Shown one piece after another: positions 24,696 to 36,439 of a stretch of 64,000 bases of DNA (positions within the stretch are counted from its first letter, which is position 1; each line of letters begins with the position of its first letter). The translations under genes and the position numbers were made by a program. The notes under the pieces were generated by a model, which ran no database searches, was not told where the DNA came from, and saw nothing but the letters and a program-made list of their open reading frames with translations. This stretch comes from Aphrophora alni (taxonomy: Eukaryota > Arthropoda > Insecta > Hemiptera > Aphrophoridae), in assembly GCA_963513935.1 (NCBI GenBank), contig OY740772.1, forward strand, positions 10,572,098 through 10,636,097. The letters are read 5' to 3'.

Positions 24696-25104
24696 TCCAG
24701 CAACAGAGGTGTGCCAGCTTAGTGTTTTTTCTGTTCTTATAGAACAGCCTATCGGGTGAGATTGATTGAACTATCTTTCATGTTTATCTCATTAGACCAA
24801 TCATCACAATCTATTTTAGTTTCATCATCGTGAACGCTTTCAAATATTTCTTCTGTTATTGGCCAGCGGTTAGGGGGGGGGGGTGGTCCAAAGGTGTGTT
24901 ATCAACAAATGAAAGTTGACAGAAATCAATCCAGTCTTTTTGGTCAATTAGTAATTTACTGTGTTAGCTGTGACTAAATTGACTTTTTCATTTTAACATG
25001 GTGTTTGAACATGTAAAATAATAAACAAATTGACAAGTTGACGTCATCATGATATTTAACCAGCCACTTCATATGTAATAAAAGGAGGTCTTCTAATTGT
25101 GTTT

Positions 25105-25300
25105 CCACCAAAAAATTGGGCCTTGTAGGAAATGTTAAAGTGTATTGAATCAAGGTATCTATCCACTGGCTAATGGACCTTGTAATTCTGTATATTACTG
25201 CTTTCTTGACGTCAGTTATATATATATATAAACCGTCCTTACACTGTAATACTCAGGGCAATACATGCTAAGCTATTACTGGAGAGACCTTCCAGTCTGA
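25105..25300 (+). repeat. Dispersed family X, copy 2
   Basis: GGGCCTTGTAGGAAATGTTA at 25120, then TGTATTGAATCAAGG. Only the first family block is well preserved. Confidence 0.45.
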
Positions 25301-25783
25301 ATTAACTCCTTCTGTCGTGATTCACACCAAGGGGACGGGAGTTATCGGGGATAGTAAACTAGGTTGCTGGATAATAGGAACTCTACAAGACTTGCATACA
25401 TGAGCTTGTATACAGTAGAAACAAAATGTTATTTACAAATTAAATTGAAGCCAAGGGTCTAGTATCAAGTGAACGGTAATTCAGATATCTTGAATTGTAA
25501 AAGATTAACGACTTGGAGCTTCTTAATTACTTATCTCCTGAAAACTTAAAGCCAAATAAGTTCCTTCATTTTTGTACATAAAATAATAAAAGGTGTATAA
25601 AACGAAGGGAAAATAAATCAGGAAAATATCCTTCCGTTTCCCTGGAAACTGTTTCATTGTTGTGTAACCATAGAAATGATAACAAATTTAATACAAGAAA
25701 TAATTATTAAATTTTTGTAAGAGTTGAGGAAAATGTGAATTTAATATTATGATGGTCTCCCAAGCGGTCTACAAATGCAATCA

Positions 25784-25975
25784 TCAAATAATCCTTACAA
25801 TCCCGGGGGGTGGCGTAATGTACCGGAAAAACCACCTCAGCGATGGAGCTAAAGTTGTAAATTCCAAATTGCTTCCGCTATAGTCGATACCGTAATAATA
25901 CAGTCCCATGTGACTGTAGGGCTCAACGACCGTAAAACGAAATACCACCTCAACAGGTATTTCACTCCAAACACC
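25784..25975 (-). CDS. Unassigned 63-codon open frame without start
   Basis: On the minus strand, sequence between two stops stays open for 63 codons in a GC-richer patch and reads like protein. It includes FRFTVVEPYSHMGLYYYGID and LEFTTLAPSLRWFFRYITPP, ending VRII-stop. No initiator ATG precedes the conserved-looking part; the first internal ATG is in SHMGL. I do not recognise a family. It could be a fragment of a transposon ORF, an exon, or chance. The tyrosine-rich and proline-rich composition differs from the low-complexity frames elsewhere. Confidence that it is or was coding is low. Confidence 0.2.
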   Translation of the reverse strand, partial: GVWSEIPVEVVFRFTVVEPYSHMGLYYYGIDYSGSNLEFTTLAPSLRWFFRYITPPPGIVRII

Positions 25976-25999
25976 CTATAACTTCATAATGACTCCAAA

Positions 26000-27650
26000 C
26001 GCCTCCAGGAATTCAGGATGACTATAACTTGAACGCAACACTATTCTTAGATCCTTATATCCATATGAATAGAGAACTGGCAGTTTTCCGGGATCAAACT
26101 AAACAGGAATTAGTTTTGTTTCGTCTTTTTTTACGTCTTCCTCACTTCAACCATATAACCATATACCAGTCGTCTGCTGGGAATTTTGAAATTCACACCC
26201 TATCAATTCGTGACGCGTGCACAAATTCAGAATTTTCTCTTTATTAATTGCGTTTATCTAGCGTCTACCTAAGCAGAGTTTTAATTTTTAAGTTCCACTC
26301 ATGGTATTGAAGATGTATTTACTTTTTAAGTTAAACTCATGTATTGCACATTGTCTAACCAACCCCGTATAATATTGTGAATTATGATTAGATTTTGGAT
26401 ACAAGTTCGGCAGTAGCAATACCAAGAGACTCTAGACTAATCTGGATCAACTCGTACACCTATTTTCATGTAGCTTTTCTAATAGGTCTCTCTGACCATC
26501 TTGTTATCTTCCGACCCTGACGTTATTAGAATGTTCGAGGTCTAGGTGTATTTATTTTATGTTCTTTTCTTTCGATTTTTTATAAGGTGATAATTACAGG
26601 AGGTTTTTATATTTAAACTGCACGAAATAAATAAACAAACAACCAAGAACTTATTAGGAAAGAAAAACGAGTAAAACATTAGTTGATGTTTTTTAAAGAT
26701 ACAATATTTGCATTGAGTTGATGCTCTAAATCTCCAGATTGACAATTTTTCACTGCCATTTTATTTTTCCAACAACTCTTTATTGTCTTTCTTCTAGTGA
26801 CTTTCCTCGTTCGATTTTTTTTGACGATTTTATTCTAAAACGTATTATTTTTTTTATAAACTAAATTTTAAATTGCTTCATTTGGTATCTTTTAATGTCA
26901 ATTATGAAATATATTGTAATGTTTTTGTTTTTCGCTTGGCTTTAGTCATTGATTATATGAACACATTTCAGGCACTAGTGTTATATACGTTTTAATAAAT
27001 AAGGAAATGAAATGAATAAAAGACGAGCTATGATTTACATTTAATCATTTCGAGATTAACATTTTCATAATTATGTAGACTATACTTTAAAAATGATTGG
27101 ATGGATGGTAGGGTGGATGATAATATGTCTAAGTAGCATCTGTACAGAATCTCTTATTGTGATTTATATTTAGTGAAGCCCAGTTAAGGAACGAAAAGGG
27201 ATTATAAATTGTATTTTTCAATGATAAAGAACGCTCAATAGTCGAGTGGACGGATTTTGTTTGATGAACGCGAGTTCTCCAAAGGGGGGGGGGGGGGAGA
27301 ATGCAGTTGGAGTGTCTTGAATAGTCAGTCGGTCAGTCCGTCCTGGGAGCTACAAAAGGTTGAACGCGCTTCACGATGCCGTAATTTGGAATTTAAAAAC
27401 TAATCGTGTCTTTTTAGTGAGTAGAACGTATTAATAAAACATAGTATTAAGACCATGTAACAACATATTATAATAAAATAGATCATTATTACGGAAACTT
27501 GAGTGTCCTTTTCGCCATCCTGAGAATATTTCAACAAACGTGGATACAGTTTCCAGCCAGCCGAGGATTTCCGCTTCTTTAACAGGGGTTTTCAGCTGAC
27601 AAAAAGCGGGCCACATTAGGATTGACATAAAAAAAATTATATACATATTC
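26000..27650. other. Unassigned; old repeats
   Basis: Segment 26490-26640 shares TTATTAGA-GTTCGAG and TTTTTATAAGG-GA-AATTA phrases with 4290-4440, so it is an old dispersed repeat. G-run at 27284-27297. No gene supported. Confidence 0.35.
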
Positions 27651-27659
27651 ATATAATAG

Positions 27660-28440
27660 TTGAATGGATGATGATGTATCAAGATATAATCCCCACAATG
27701 TCTGTTATTGACAGCAAATTAAAAATAATTTACACTATAAATCCATCAATTTATTCAGGATAATTGATTGAAAACTTTTAAATTGAGTGGCATGACGTCA
27801 TAACTGACTTGAAAATAACTGAATTATTAACAAAATGAAAACAATCTGAATATTAAAAGCATTTTGACACTGTGAAGCACTCCGTAAAATGTGACTTTAG
27901 GGGACTGATTTATTGTACTAATAGTCTATACAACTAAAAAAAGGTTGTATCGATTTTACGATAAAATACAATTAGTGTTTTTGAATTAAGGTTCGTTTTG
28001 TAATTGTTACTGATTGGCGAAGAATAAAAAAAAAATGCATAAAACAAAATCTTTACACTACTATGCAATCTGTTGGTTCTCATTGTTGGAATTAGATTCA
28101 TTGTTGATACAGTTTTAGTTTATTAACAATGTGAAGTTATCAGTAATCCCAGAAACCCAGGCTGCTTTGTTTTCTTGGTTCACGATTGAAAGGTTCCAGA
28201 CTTGATCTTTGTGTTGCTTAAAAATTTTAGGTTGAACATCGTAAACAAATTGGGTACTGGTAGCTACAATTGGTAACGAAGTCTGGTTGTGAATGTTAGA
28301 ACAACTGTGACTGGAATTCTATTTGCTAACCACACATCAGCCGACTGATAAGTTGTCTAACAGATCTAAGCACTTAAAGAGTTCTTAAACTACAAATAAT
28401 TCCGCAAACTGATCTTGTAGTATTTCGGTTCTTTCAAGAA
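27660..28440 (+). repeat. Direct duplication, left copy
   Basis: Collinear with 30490-31205. Shared landmarks in order: ATAAATCCATCAATTTAT, ATATTAAAAGCATTTTGAC, GGGACTGATTTATTGTACTA, GGTTCGTTTTGTAATTGTTA, and GCTAACCACACAT. Divergence is around 25-30% with indels. It is either two copies of one transposon family or an old local duplication. Confidence 0.7.
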
Positions 28441-28479
28441 ATGTTGCTCAAGTGTAGCCTCTAAGGGCTCAAAAATTAC

Positions 28480-29360
28480 TTATTGATCCCCTTTGATCAA
28501 AAAACGCCGTTTCGTGAGTTATTGGAGAAAACAAAACAAAATAAAAACAATCTGCTCTACCGATTACGTTGAAATTTTAATGAGTGAGTATTAATGATCC
28601 ACACCCTTGTGAACAATCCCAAGTAACTAAATATTACGCTTAAAGAATAATTGTAGAATTTAATCACTATTTACCCTGTTAAGGCGTTTATTGCACAAGT
28701 GAAAGAAGTTAACGGCGTATTGAAATATATAATTCTATTTCAATTAATAGTTTTTACATTTTGCCTGTCAACTACAAAAATGACATTTTTTGGTGACACA
28801 TAATTTTAGTTGATTTTATTTGCCTTAGTGGGGTGTTAAGTAAAAAAGTTTGCCCAATGCTTTTCCATAATTTATTTTATTTCTATAACCATAGTAACAG
28901 TAACAATGTCAATACAACAATCACTTTTTACAGATTTATTAATAATTGAATACCTATTGTTAGATGGGTTTCCTTAGTGATAGCGAGGTCGAGGACTATG
29001 AGTACTAAACTGTAATTTTTGAAAATTTAAATGTAAATGAGGAATAATTAGTGGGAATCAAAGTTCTTTTTCTTCTTCAATTGGGCCGTCTACCATTATT
29101 GTTGTCAGTCACAAGACTAGTAAGCGACTGAACTTCAGAATTTTTCTGACAACGAACTCAGAAATTAACTGTCCTTTGGTTAACAAGGGCCTTGGTCCTT
29201 TCCCGAGTGAGGAATTCACAGATGTTCTGCAGATTCCCTTTGCAAGTCGCAGAACATATTTCCTACACAAAGGCTTTCCAGTTACTAGGCCTATTCTGAG
29301 CAAGTTTCCTCAGGTGGCGTGTCCTGTAAAGAACTGTCATCTTTATATTGCACCTGCGTA
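28480..29360 (+). repeat. Dispersed repeats: conserved-block family then family Y copy 2
   Basis: 28480-28850 is related to 2820-3245. 28870-29360 is related to 23925-24410. A 61-codon plus frame and a 64-codon minus frame overlap here and are not supported as genes. Confidence 0.5.
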
Positions 29361-29807
29361 ACGGGAGAAAGTCAGTTGTAATTTGCTTAGAAGAGGCGTG
29401 AGGTTAGATTTTGCACTTAGTCTCCTTACTAAGAATTGATATTAAAATGGACTATTTGTCTAAACAATTATTGGTTACCTAATGGGGGAATTATTTAAAA
29501 TTTGAAATTCTATCTTAATTATTTACTAGTAATATAGAGAAGTGGTAATGCCACTTTTAAAACTGATAGTTTTGTCTTAACCTTTTATAGCGTTCATTAA
29601 TATTATACATAGGAATATGCTATATTAAAAATAAATATAAACCGCAGGACCGGCGTTACGGGGAGTAACTACCCCACGCAGTCTAGTTACCCTCTTCAGT
29701 TCAGTTCGACTTTTAATCAAACAGTTATCATTTTCTTAACCTCAATCCTCTTTGTACAGGGCGTCTTTATCTTATCCAAAAGCGATTATTTTTTGTCTTA
29801 GTATTAA

Positions 29808-30175
29808 AATGTAATGTAATGCAATGCAATGCAATCCAATCCAATCCAATCCAATCCAATCCAATACAAGCCAATTCATCCCAATCTAATCCAAATAAAT
29901 CAAATCCGATGCAATCCAATACAATCCAATCCAAATGCAATGCAATCCAATCCAAGCCAATACATCCCAATCTAATACAATGCAATGCAATCCAATCCAA
30001 TCCAATGCAATCAATCCAATATAATGCAATCCTACCAATCCAATCCATGCCAATCCAATGTAATTCAATACAATCCAATCCAATCCAATGCAATGTAATC
30101 CAATCTAATCTAATCTAATGTAATGTAATGTAATGTAATGTAATCTAATGTAATGTAATAAATGTAATATAATAT
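29808..30175. repeat. Pentanucleotide satellite, ATCCA/AATGC/TAATG
   Basis: About 365 bp of five-base units drifting from AATGC and AATCC to TAATG. Open frames of about 100 codons in several phases arise because the 5-bp period cycles reading frames. They are not genes. Confidence 0.95.
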
Positions 30176-30489
30176 AGCACAGCATAGCGTAGATTGACTG
30201 ACCATAAACAATGAAGCTCTAGAGTACTTTGTTACATGTCTATGTAACATAACTGTAAAGTGTCAAGTTTGTAGAGTGTTCCATTGTCCAGCGACCTCTT
30301 TGCTGAACACTCCTTATAATGTACAAAATAAAGGAAATGCAATGACGAGAAATACGCGTTATTATTGTGATTTTTATTTCATCATTTTTAGGATTGACTT
30401 TTTACAACTGTATAAAGTTAATTTACGTGTTCATATGTGGATATGTGGTGGCATATATTATATCTAGACATCCTTTGCATCCATACATT

Positions 30490-31205
30490 TTGAATCCTCA
30501 CAATGTTAGTTATTGACTGCAAATTAAACGTAATTTATACGATAAATCCATCAATTTATAACGGATAATTGAGTTGTAACTTCCGTGACGTCCTCACTGT
30601 TTTAAAAAATAAAACAAAATGGAAACAATCTGCATATTAAAAGCATTTTGACGTTGTGAAGTACTGCGTGAAATGTAACCAGTGTTTAGGGACTGATTTA
30701 TTGTACTAGAGTAACAATGGTTGTACACGATAAATACGAATTGTATTTTTTTTTAAATTATGGTTCGTTTTGTAATTGTTATTGATGTGGGCAGGATAGA
30801 ACAACTGATAAAACAAATTCATTACATTACTTTGTTACTGATAAAACAAATTCATTACATTACTGAATAGTCATATGTTGGATCTTTTTGTTGTAATTAG
30901 ATTAATAATTGTTGATGCCGTTTTTGGTTATTTAAAATGAGTGTAACAATCAGAAAATCCAGGCGGGTCTAATGTTTAGTGCTCTCGCTTTATGATGGAG
31001 ATGTTCAATATTTGTGGGGGTTCAAAAATGTACAGTGTTGACCCAACATTATGAGGTAAGTGGAAAATAACATCGGTAGTTAATTCTGATTGTAAACGCG
31101 AAGACATCAATGCTAACCACACATTACACGATTTAAAAGCTGTATAGCAGGTCTAGGCCCTTTAAGGGCTGTTAAGTACTAATACTAGTGATCCCGCAAT
31201 CTGCA
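30490..31205 (+). repeat. Direct duplication, right copy
   Basis: Partner of 27660-28440, same orientation. A local tandem repeat of ACTGATAAAACAAATTCATT lies at 30806-30860 and is absent from the left copy. Confidence 0.7.
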
Positions 31206-31782
31206 AGGTGATTTCTGTCATTCGTTTCTCTTGTTGTTTAAAAACAGAGATGCATTTCAATGGCACAATGTTATTGGGGATGGAAACAATGGGTCATAGT
31301 AACCTGATGGTACCATCGTACCTGACCTGCTATTTCTACCTGAAGAAGTGTCACCGGAATCCTTCTATTGTCTATCTTTACTGCTTCTACACATCACGTC
31401 TATTGTTAGATGTCTTGGGAATTACCCATGCGTGGTGGCACCATCCGGTTTAGGGAGGGACATTTTTAATATTTCAGTTGATGGACAATAGAAGTACATA
31501 TCAGTCAACACTATCTGGTTCATTTATATCTGGATCATGGTTAACCTAACCTTTCTCTAATAGATCAAGTAGGAAATACGTTGAGAATCTTTTTTTTATT
31601 TTTTACAATAAGCAACAGTCTGTCTACCTTGATGGATTGAATTGGAAGTGAATGAAGTGATCATAAAAAACTAAATAGTTGCTAGATTTTATAGTTGGAG
31701 AGCAGAGATCAAAAATGGCACAATCTGGTGGTGCCATCGAAATGTTTACCTCCGATATTCACAGCTATTGTTTTGTGTAACA

Positions 31783-31899
31783 ATGAGTGACCCTTTTCGA
31801 GCCGAAAAAGGAATCGGCCAGACCTTCATTCCTAGAATTAGGGATCCTCCTCCGATGTTACCACCAGGTTACTATAACCCGAAACAACTGTTGTTATAA
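31783..31899 (+). CDS. Unassigned 38-codon small ORF
   Basis: A complete ATG-to-TAA frame reading MSDPFRAEKGIGQTFIPRIR, then DPPPMLPPGYYNPKQLLL. The composition (proline and charged residues, no homopolymers) is unlike the AT-driven frames nearby. I know no family with this sequence and see no promoter or neighbouring gene. It may be an exon or chance. Confidence 0.15.
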   Translation: MSDPFRAEKGIGQTFIPRIRDPPPMLPPGYYNPKQLLL

Positions 31900-31990
31900 T
31901 TATTTCCAAAACTAAAAAGTTTTTTTGCATGAACAGTTTATCTGAAAAGTAATGATCACAGTTTTTGTGATAAAAATTGAATCGTAATAA

Positions 31991-32248
31991 ATGAATTCCT
32001 TGAACTTGGATGTGCCGTTAATGATATTTGGTAATAATGTTAATCAGGACATTCAGAACAAGAAACTTGCCAATCTATCCGGTGGAATTGTGCTTGTTTG
32101 GGATAATGCTGGTCCACCCAATGCAGATTATAATATAAAAATGTCGAACGAATTAAACTGGGACATTTTTGACTACCCATTCTACGTCCCTGATTTAGCA
32201 CGAGATATGTTTTTGCATTTAATGAAGTTAATGATGTTCCGTTTTTAA
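31991..32248 (+). pseudogene. Mariner transposase catalytic fragment
   Basis: An 85-codon open frame. From residue 25 it reads KLANLSGGIVLVWDNAGPPN, then ELNWDIFDYPFYVPDLARDM. It corresponds to the catalytic core of mariner-family transposases: (V/I)-x-L-x-H-D-N-A-x-P-H (second catalytic Asp), then the W-x-x-x-x-H-P-x-Y-S-P-D-L-A-P-x-D-Y-H-x-F motif with the third Asp. Here H-D-N is W-D-N, SPDLAP is VPDLAR, and SDYHLF is DMFLHL, shifted by one. The catalytic region is therefore degraded. The N-terminal half and the TIRs are not recognisable. It is a short relic, unrelated in type to the mariner-like element at 45.3-46.2 kb. Confidence 0.65.
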
Positions 32249-32394
32249 AATTATAATAAACTGTAGAATTTAGAAAAAATCAGAATGTTGCGCTTTTTAC
32301 CTTAAATGTACCGTACTCTAAAGTTACGTGTGGATATCCCTATGATGACCAATAAAAACATCACTTTTATAAGGTCTTCGATCTATTAATTTCT

Positions 32395-33005
32395 TATCTA
32401 AGGTATCACAGCATAGCTTCTGGCTAGTCGGTCTCTTCTATTTCCACTGGAGTCAGATCCTTTGCTCCTCAATAAGTTGGACATGAAGTCTTCGATTACT
32501 CTCCAGTTTTATTTTCATTCGGGGGACCATGTTACCGTTCCAGACGAGTCTTCATGTCTTGCCTTCCAGAGTTCCACTTTGGGTACTCGAGCTGTGTGTA
32601 TCTAGCAACGTCCTTTCTGTCTTCACCGTGATCGTATAATCGTGATTGACGTATCGTAAAGTGTCTCAGAAAAACCTTAAATGATCTGTGTCAGATGATA
32701 GTTAATCTCGCCATGTTTCCTATGCAGCTGTTCATTTAATTCTAATATAAACTCGTAAGTACATCTCCCAGTAGCCTCTACTTCCTATTGTTTCTACCAT
32801 TTGTCTAGAAGTCTACAGCTTATGGCTCTCTTTAATCCCGTCTTGTCCGGAATCTCTTGGGACTTGTCAATCAGATAGTTTTCTTTAAACCCTTGATATA
32901 GCTCCTTTCGTTCGATTGATTGCTAGAGGATCAATTGGTGATCAAAACCAGTACCACGCTAGTAGATACAGCTCAGAATGTCGAAACTGTTCCATGAGCT
33001 GTCTG
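32395..33005 (-). pseudogene. R1-like LINE ORF2 C-terminal relic
   Basis: On the minus strand the frame reads ERKELYQGFKENYLIDKSQE, then RCTYEFILELNEQLHRKHGE and INYHLTQII before a stop. Further pieces in other frames include EYPKWN and VIEDFMSNLLRSK. This is the region after the reverse transcriptase in R1-clade LINEs, where W-x-x-x-W, L-T-Q-x-x-x-G-H-G-x-F and the CCHC-like H-x-x-x-x-C-P-x-W block occur. In-frame stops (after LLDKW and KQ) and at least two frameshifts break it. The cysteine of the ECPKW motif is Y here. The RT domain itself is not adjacent. The RT relic at 15.7-16.3 kb is a separate copy. I infer a 5'-truncated, decayed insertion. Confidence 0.7.
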
Positions 33006-33009
33006 TTGA

Positions 33010-35235
33010 TTTATCATAAAAATGAATATAAAATCTTGAGGTACGGCCTACATAGCAAATTGTAAAAATTGTCCGCTACAGAGACCTGCTCAGACGACAG
33101 AACCCAAAAATACTTTTTTTTTGTGCTCAGGGAAAATCGTAATGGTTGTATCAACAATTTGACCCCTTGCAATTCATTCGTTTACACAGATGAACAGGAA
33201 GTCATGGTTAATAGATGAGCAATTAGCACTATGGTTTTTACCAAAAGATTATTTTGTTTTGTTATTGTACCTAACCTGTGGTAGGAGACTTAGTCTTAAC
33301 AACTTTTTTTTATAGCCTATAAAGCTTGCTTTACTTTTCCTAACATAAAATATTCTATTGAAATATATTTTCAATGACTTCTGTCAGGTTCTTTCAACTT
33401 TTTTAAAAATAATTTTAACCAAAAGTGTAATTTTCTTTTACCTATGATTTGCAAATTGGTTAAGCTCATTAATCTACAATTTGAGCGAAATCAGAATAAA
33501 CGATTGTAAGGAATTATGTCCTCTGTAACAGCTTCATGGCCGATGTTTTGGTGTTTTTCCGAAAACTCAAATACCGGGAAATTGTAGCAAATACGTTAAA
33601 AAAAAACTTTTAATTCTAAATTTAGCAAATTTTGATAAATCATTACATTCTATTTTGAGAAAAACAAAATTTTATGATTTTTATTTTGGCAGGTGCACAA
33701 AAATTTTGAAATTAATATATAAAAGGTTCCTAAAAATATGATCACATAACAAATTAGTTGGTTGGGCTGTAGACGACAAATGGCAGACAATATACAGACA
33801 TTAAACATTCTAAAAACTTTAATTATATGCTTTATTTACATCAATGACTCATAACATAATTTTCTCTATATTATGTACATGGGAGAAAGTAAAATGAGTA
33901 AACTCAATGGAGACTGGGTGGCTCTTTTAACTGCAATAAATCATACTTATCTTTCATGACTCTGTTTTCGTTTAGAAACGTGCATTACTTGCGAATTACG
34001 CTTTTTATATTGTGATAAATTAATGGTGCAAACAAGCTTCACAAATTATTTTAAATAAATGTTAAATTGTCGTTGTAAAATTACATTTGTTAGCGTTTAC
34101 ATTTTGTGTTTTATATATTCATTTCATTTATTATATTCCGTTGATAATAAAAAATATCTGTGTATAATAAGTGTTAGAACGGTAATACTAGCCTACTAAC
34201 AACATACTTAAATATAGGAAGTAAATATACAAAAAATAAATACAAACATAAGAAAGTTTACTTGAAAACCAATTAGATATAAAATATGACGTACTGTATA
34301 TGAAGAAAACAATAACCAATCAATATTTATTGAACTCAAGGATGGTATTGTGTTCATAAACAAAACTCCATCACCACACGCTCCACCAACAAGTTTTCAG
34401 TATATCTTTACAATTATTTAACTCTTTTTTTTAAAATTTTTTTTTTTTTTTTTTTTTTTACAATTTAGTAATTTATTATCTAAAGTTATTCCAGCATGGG
34501 CAAGAAGTCATAAATGTTCATTCTGTGCTGATCTTATCTAAAATCTCCGGCTTCTTGTGTCATACAAATGATATTCACTATTATGATTATAAAAATGACA
34601 ACATAATAATAATTCAAGGATACACACTTGGGAGAGTTTTGATATTCAAATCCTACTTAGCTTTCCTGGATGAACATAACCTAACCTAACCTATGCTTTC
34701 ATTTTAAAATTATTTAATTAATTTTTCATGAAGACTTTTGTAAATTCTTTTTATTAAAATTTTATATAATATAATCCTATAATTTAAATGGGAATGTATT
34801 AACAAGTAAAATGAGAATAACAGTATTTGGAAAAACTCCAGAGTAAAACGCTCTTTAAGTTATTTTATGTAAAGAGCTATCCAAATATAAAAAATACTGA
34901 TCTACAATAGGTAGTCCAGTGTCAATAATTAAATCCAAAAATATAGAATTACTCAATTATCATCGATAACTTTTACAGTTGGTCAAACTTAAGATATCCA
35001 ACTGAACTGTCAGTTTCTTTTCGCTGTTGAACTCTTCATTCATGGTTCTTCACATGTGAAGATACCGACCATAAGCTGTTTGGTAACTTTATGGCTAATT
35101 AGGTGAAATTAAATACTTAAGGTTTGGTTTGTGGCAAAGACTTCTCTTCTTCGGCTTAGATTCCACTCATAAAAAGAAATGAGCAATTTAGAAATATTAA
35201 AAAAAGAAACATCAGTTTGAATTCCATTATGGTAA
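33010..35235. other. AT-rich stretch with poly-T tract and TAACC block
   Basis: An oligo-T run lies at about 34438-34459, and CATAACCTAACCTAACCTATG near 34676. I see no gene or element ends. Confidence 0.4.
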
Positions 35236-35236
35236 C

Positions 35237-35440
35237 TCACGGATTAGTATTTAGTAGACGTACTTGAGGTATCTTGTCTCTACTGCAGTTTCGGGTTAAT
35301 CGCCCATCATCAGGAAAATTAATAAAAACACAATTAATATATAATACACATATATCATGCATGTTTGAAACAAACGCGGAATTGTGAACGCCATGAAGAA
35401 TTTGAAATATATAGAGATACGAAATGCGATTCCACAATAA
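35237..35440 (-). mobile_element. Hammerhead-bearing Penelope-like terminal repeat, left
   Basis: Inverted relative of 36440-36560. Shared blocks are CTTGAGGTAT, the full hammerhead core and AATTGTGTTTTT. A 5'-truncated LINE starts immediately at 35441. Confidence 0.6.
35277..35317 (-). ncRNA. Hammerhead ribozyme motif
   Basis: Minus strand: TTTTC (stem I), CTGATGA, T, GGG-loop-CCC (stem II), GAAAC TGCA GTA (helix III palindrome ACTGCAGT), then GAGA closing stem I. The base pairs are intact. The cleavage base H17 is A. This is the cleanest hammerhead fold in the window, shared with 36479-36519. Confidence 0.7.
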
Positions 35441-36265
35441 TATATTTATTTATTTAACTTTGTACAAAACAGGTCATATTATACACATTGAGACAATACA
35501 CATAAAACACAAAACATACAATTAAACAGCAAGCAGCCTAAAAAAAGTAGAGATAAATATACAGTAATTGACACATTACACATAAATAAGTTATAGTACA
35601 GTCTGGATAGAACAGAATAAAACATATTACAGAAGAAAAAGAGATCACATCCATCATGAAATGGTACGGTCATGATGTAATAAACTCGTCCACCGAGTAA
35701 AAGGATCCAGACAATAGAAATTCTTTAAGACTGTTTTTAATAATCCTGTAGTTTGGTAAATTTTGAATGCTTTTAGGAAGCTCTGCACCAGCTTGTGAGG
35801 GAAGTTTACTGTATAAATTTAACCTGTGCTGTTTGGCAGTTTCTTACAAGCTTGCCTGGTGCTGTAGTTGTGTATATCCATATTTTGGACATGATAACAC
35901 TTGAATTTAAAGAAAAGCATATATAGCTCCATATAATATACACTAACCCATAATAGTTTGTTAATAGTATTGATGTTATCACAGTATAACTTCAAATTTC
36001 CCAGTATAACTATACCTAAGCTAATTTTAGCACTAATACCGCTAATGTGGTCATACCAGTTCAAATTGTCATCAATTTGAAGATCCAAACATTTTATTGA
36101 TTGCACGTCTTCAAGTATACTATCACCTAGTAAGTATGACACTTAGTGTCTTATTTAAGCTTTGCTTTTTATTGAAGTGTATGTACTTTGTTTTACATGG
36201 ATTGGTTACTAAATTATTTAATATTAAACTACAAACTCTCCTTCAAGTCAAATATGGTGTTCGAC
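35441..36265 (-). pseudogene. 5'-truncated non-LTR retrotransposon (LINE) 3' end
   Basis: The minus-strand frame at 36142-35819 reads IKCLDLQIDDNLNWYDHISG, then KISLGIVILGNLKLYCD. This is the RT thumb region of LINEs (F-L-G-V-x-I-D-x-x-L-x-W-x-x-H-I). Upstream in another frame lies CKTKYIHFNKKQSLNKTLSV, the P-x-K-T-K-x-x-x-F motif. Downstream, LYSKLPSQAGAELPKSIQN and EFLLSGSFYSVDEFITS end in TGA at about 35669, a typical C-terminus. A 3' untranslated tail and (TAAA)n follow (35443-35458). The catalytic YADD region is missing because of 5' truncation. Frameshifts show decay. It lies exactly between two inverted hammerhead repeats. Confidence 0.8.
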
Positions 36266-36312
36266 ACGTTAATCCGGGTACAAGGCCCTCCAACGTCTAA
36301 TAATACTGATAA

Positions 36313-36345
36313 GATATAAAAGGACTGAACCGACCTCAGTGTCGA
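36313..36345 (+). promoter_or_regulatory. Possible TATA/initiator pair in right terminal repeat
   Basis: TATAAAAG at 36315-36322 and TCAGT at 36336-36340, with GGACGTG downstream at 36356. Spacing is slightly shorter than the usual 30 bases. It could drive transcription of the hammerhead repeat that begins about 140 bp downstream. Confidence 0.3.
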
Positions 36346-36439
36346 CTCGCCGTTTGGACGTGTACGTTCTTTGTATAATACGTGGTTCTTTCACATTATT
36401 TACATTTATAAAGCACCTCTGCGTAGAGTGAAATGTGTT

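Noticed and set aside
29109..29361. Two opposite 61-64-codon ORFs as genes
   Set aside because: They overlap on opposite strands within a dispersed repeat whose second copy (23925-24410) does not keep either frame.
29767..30118. Three overlapping ORFs of 65-108 codons
   Set aside because: All lie in the five-base satellite, whose period makes repeats of Ile/Trp/Leu or Gln/Ser/Asn in any frame.
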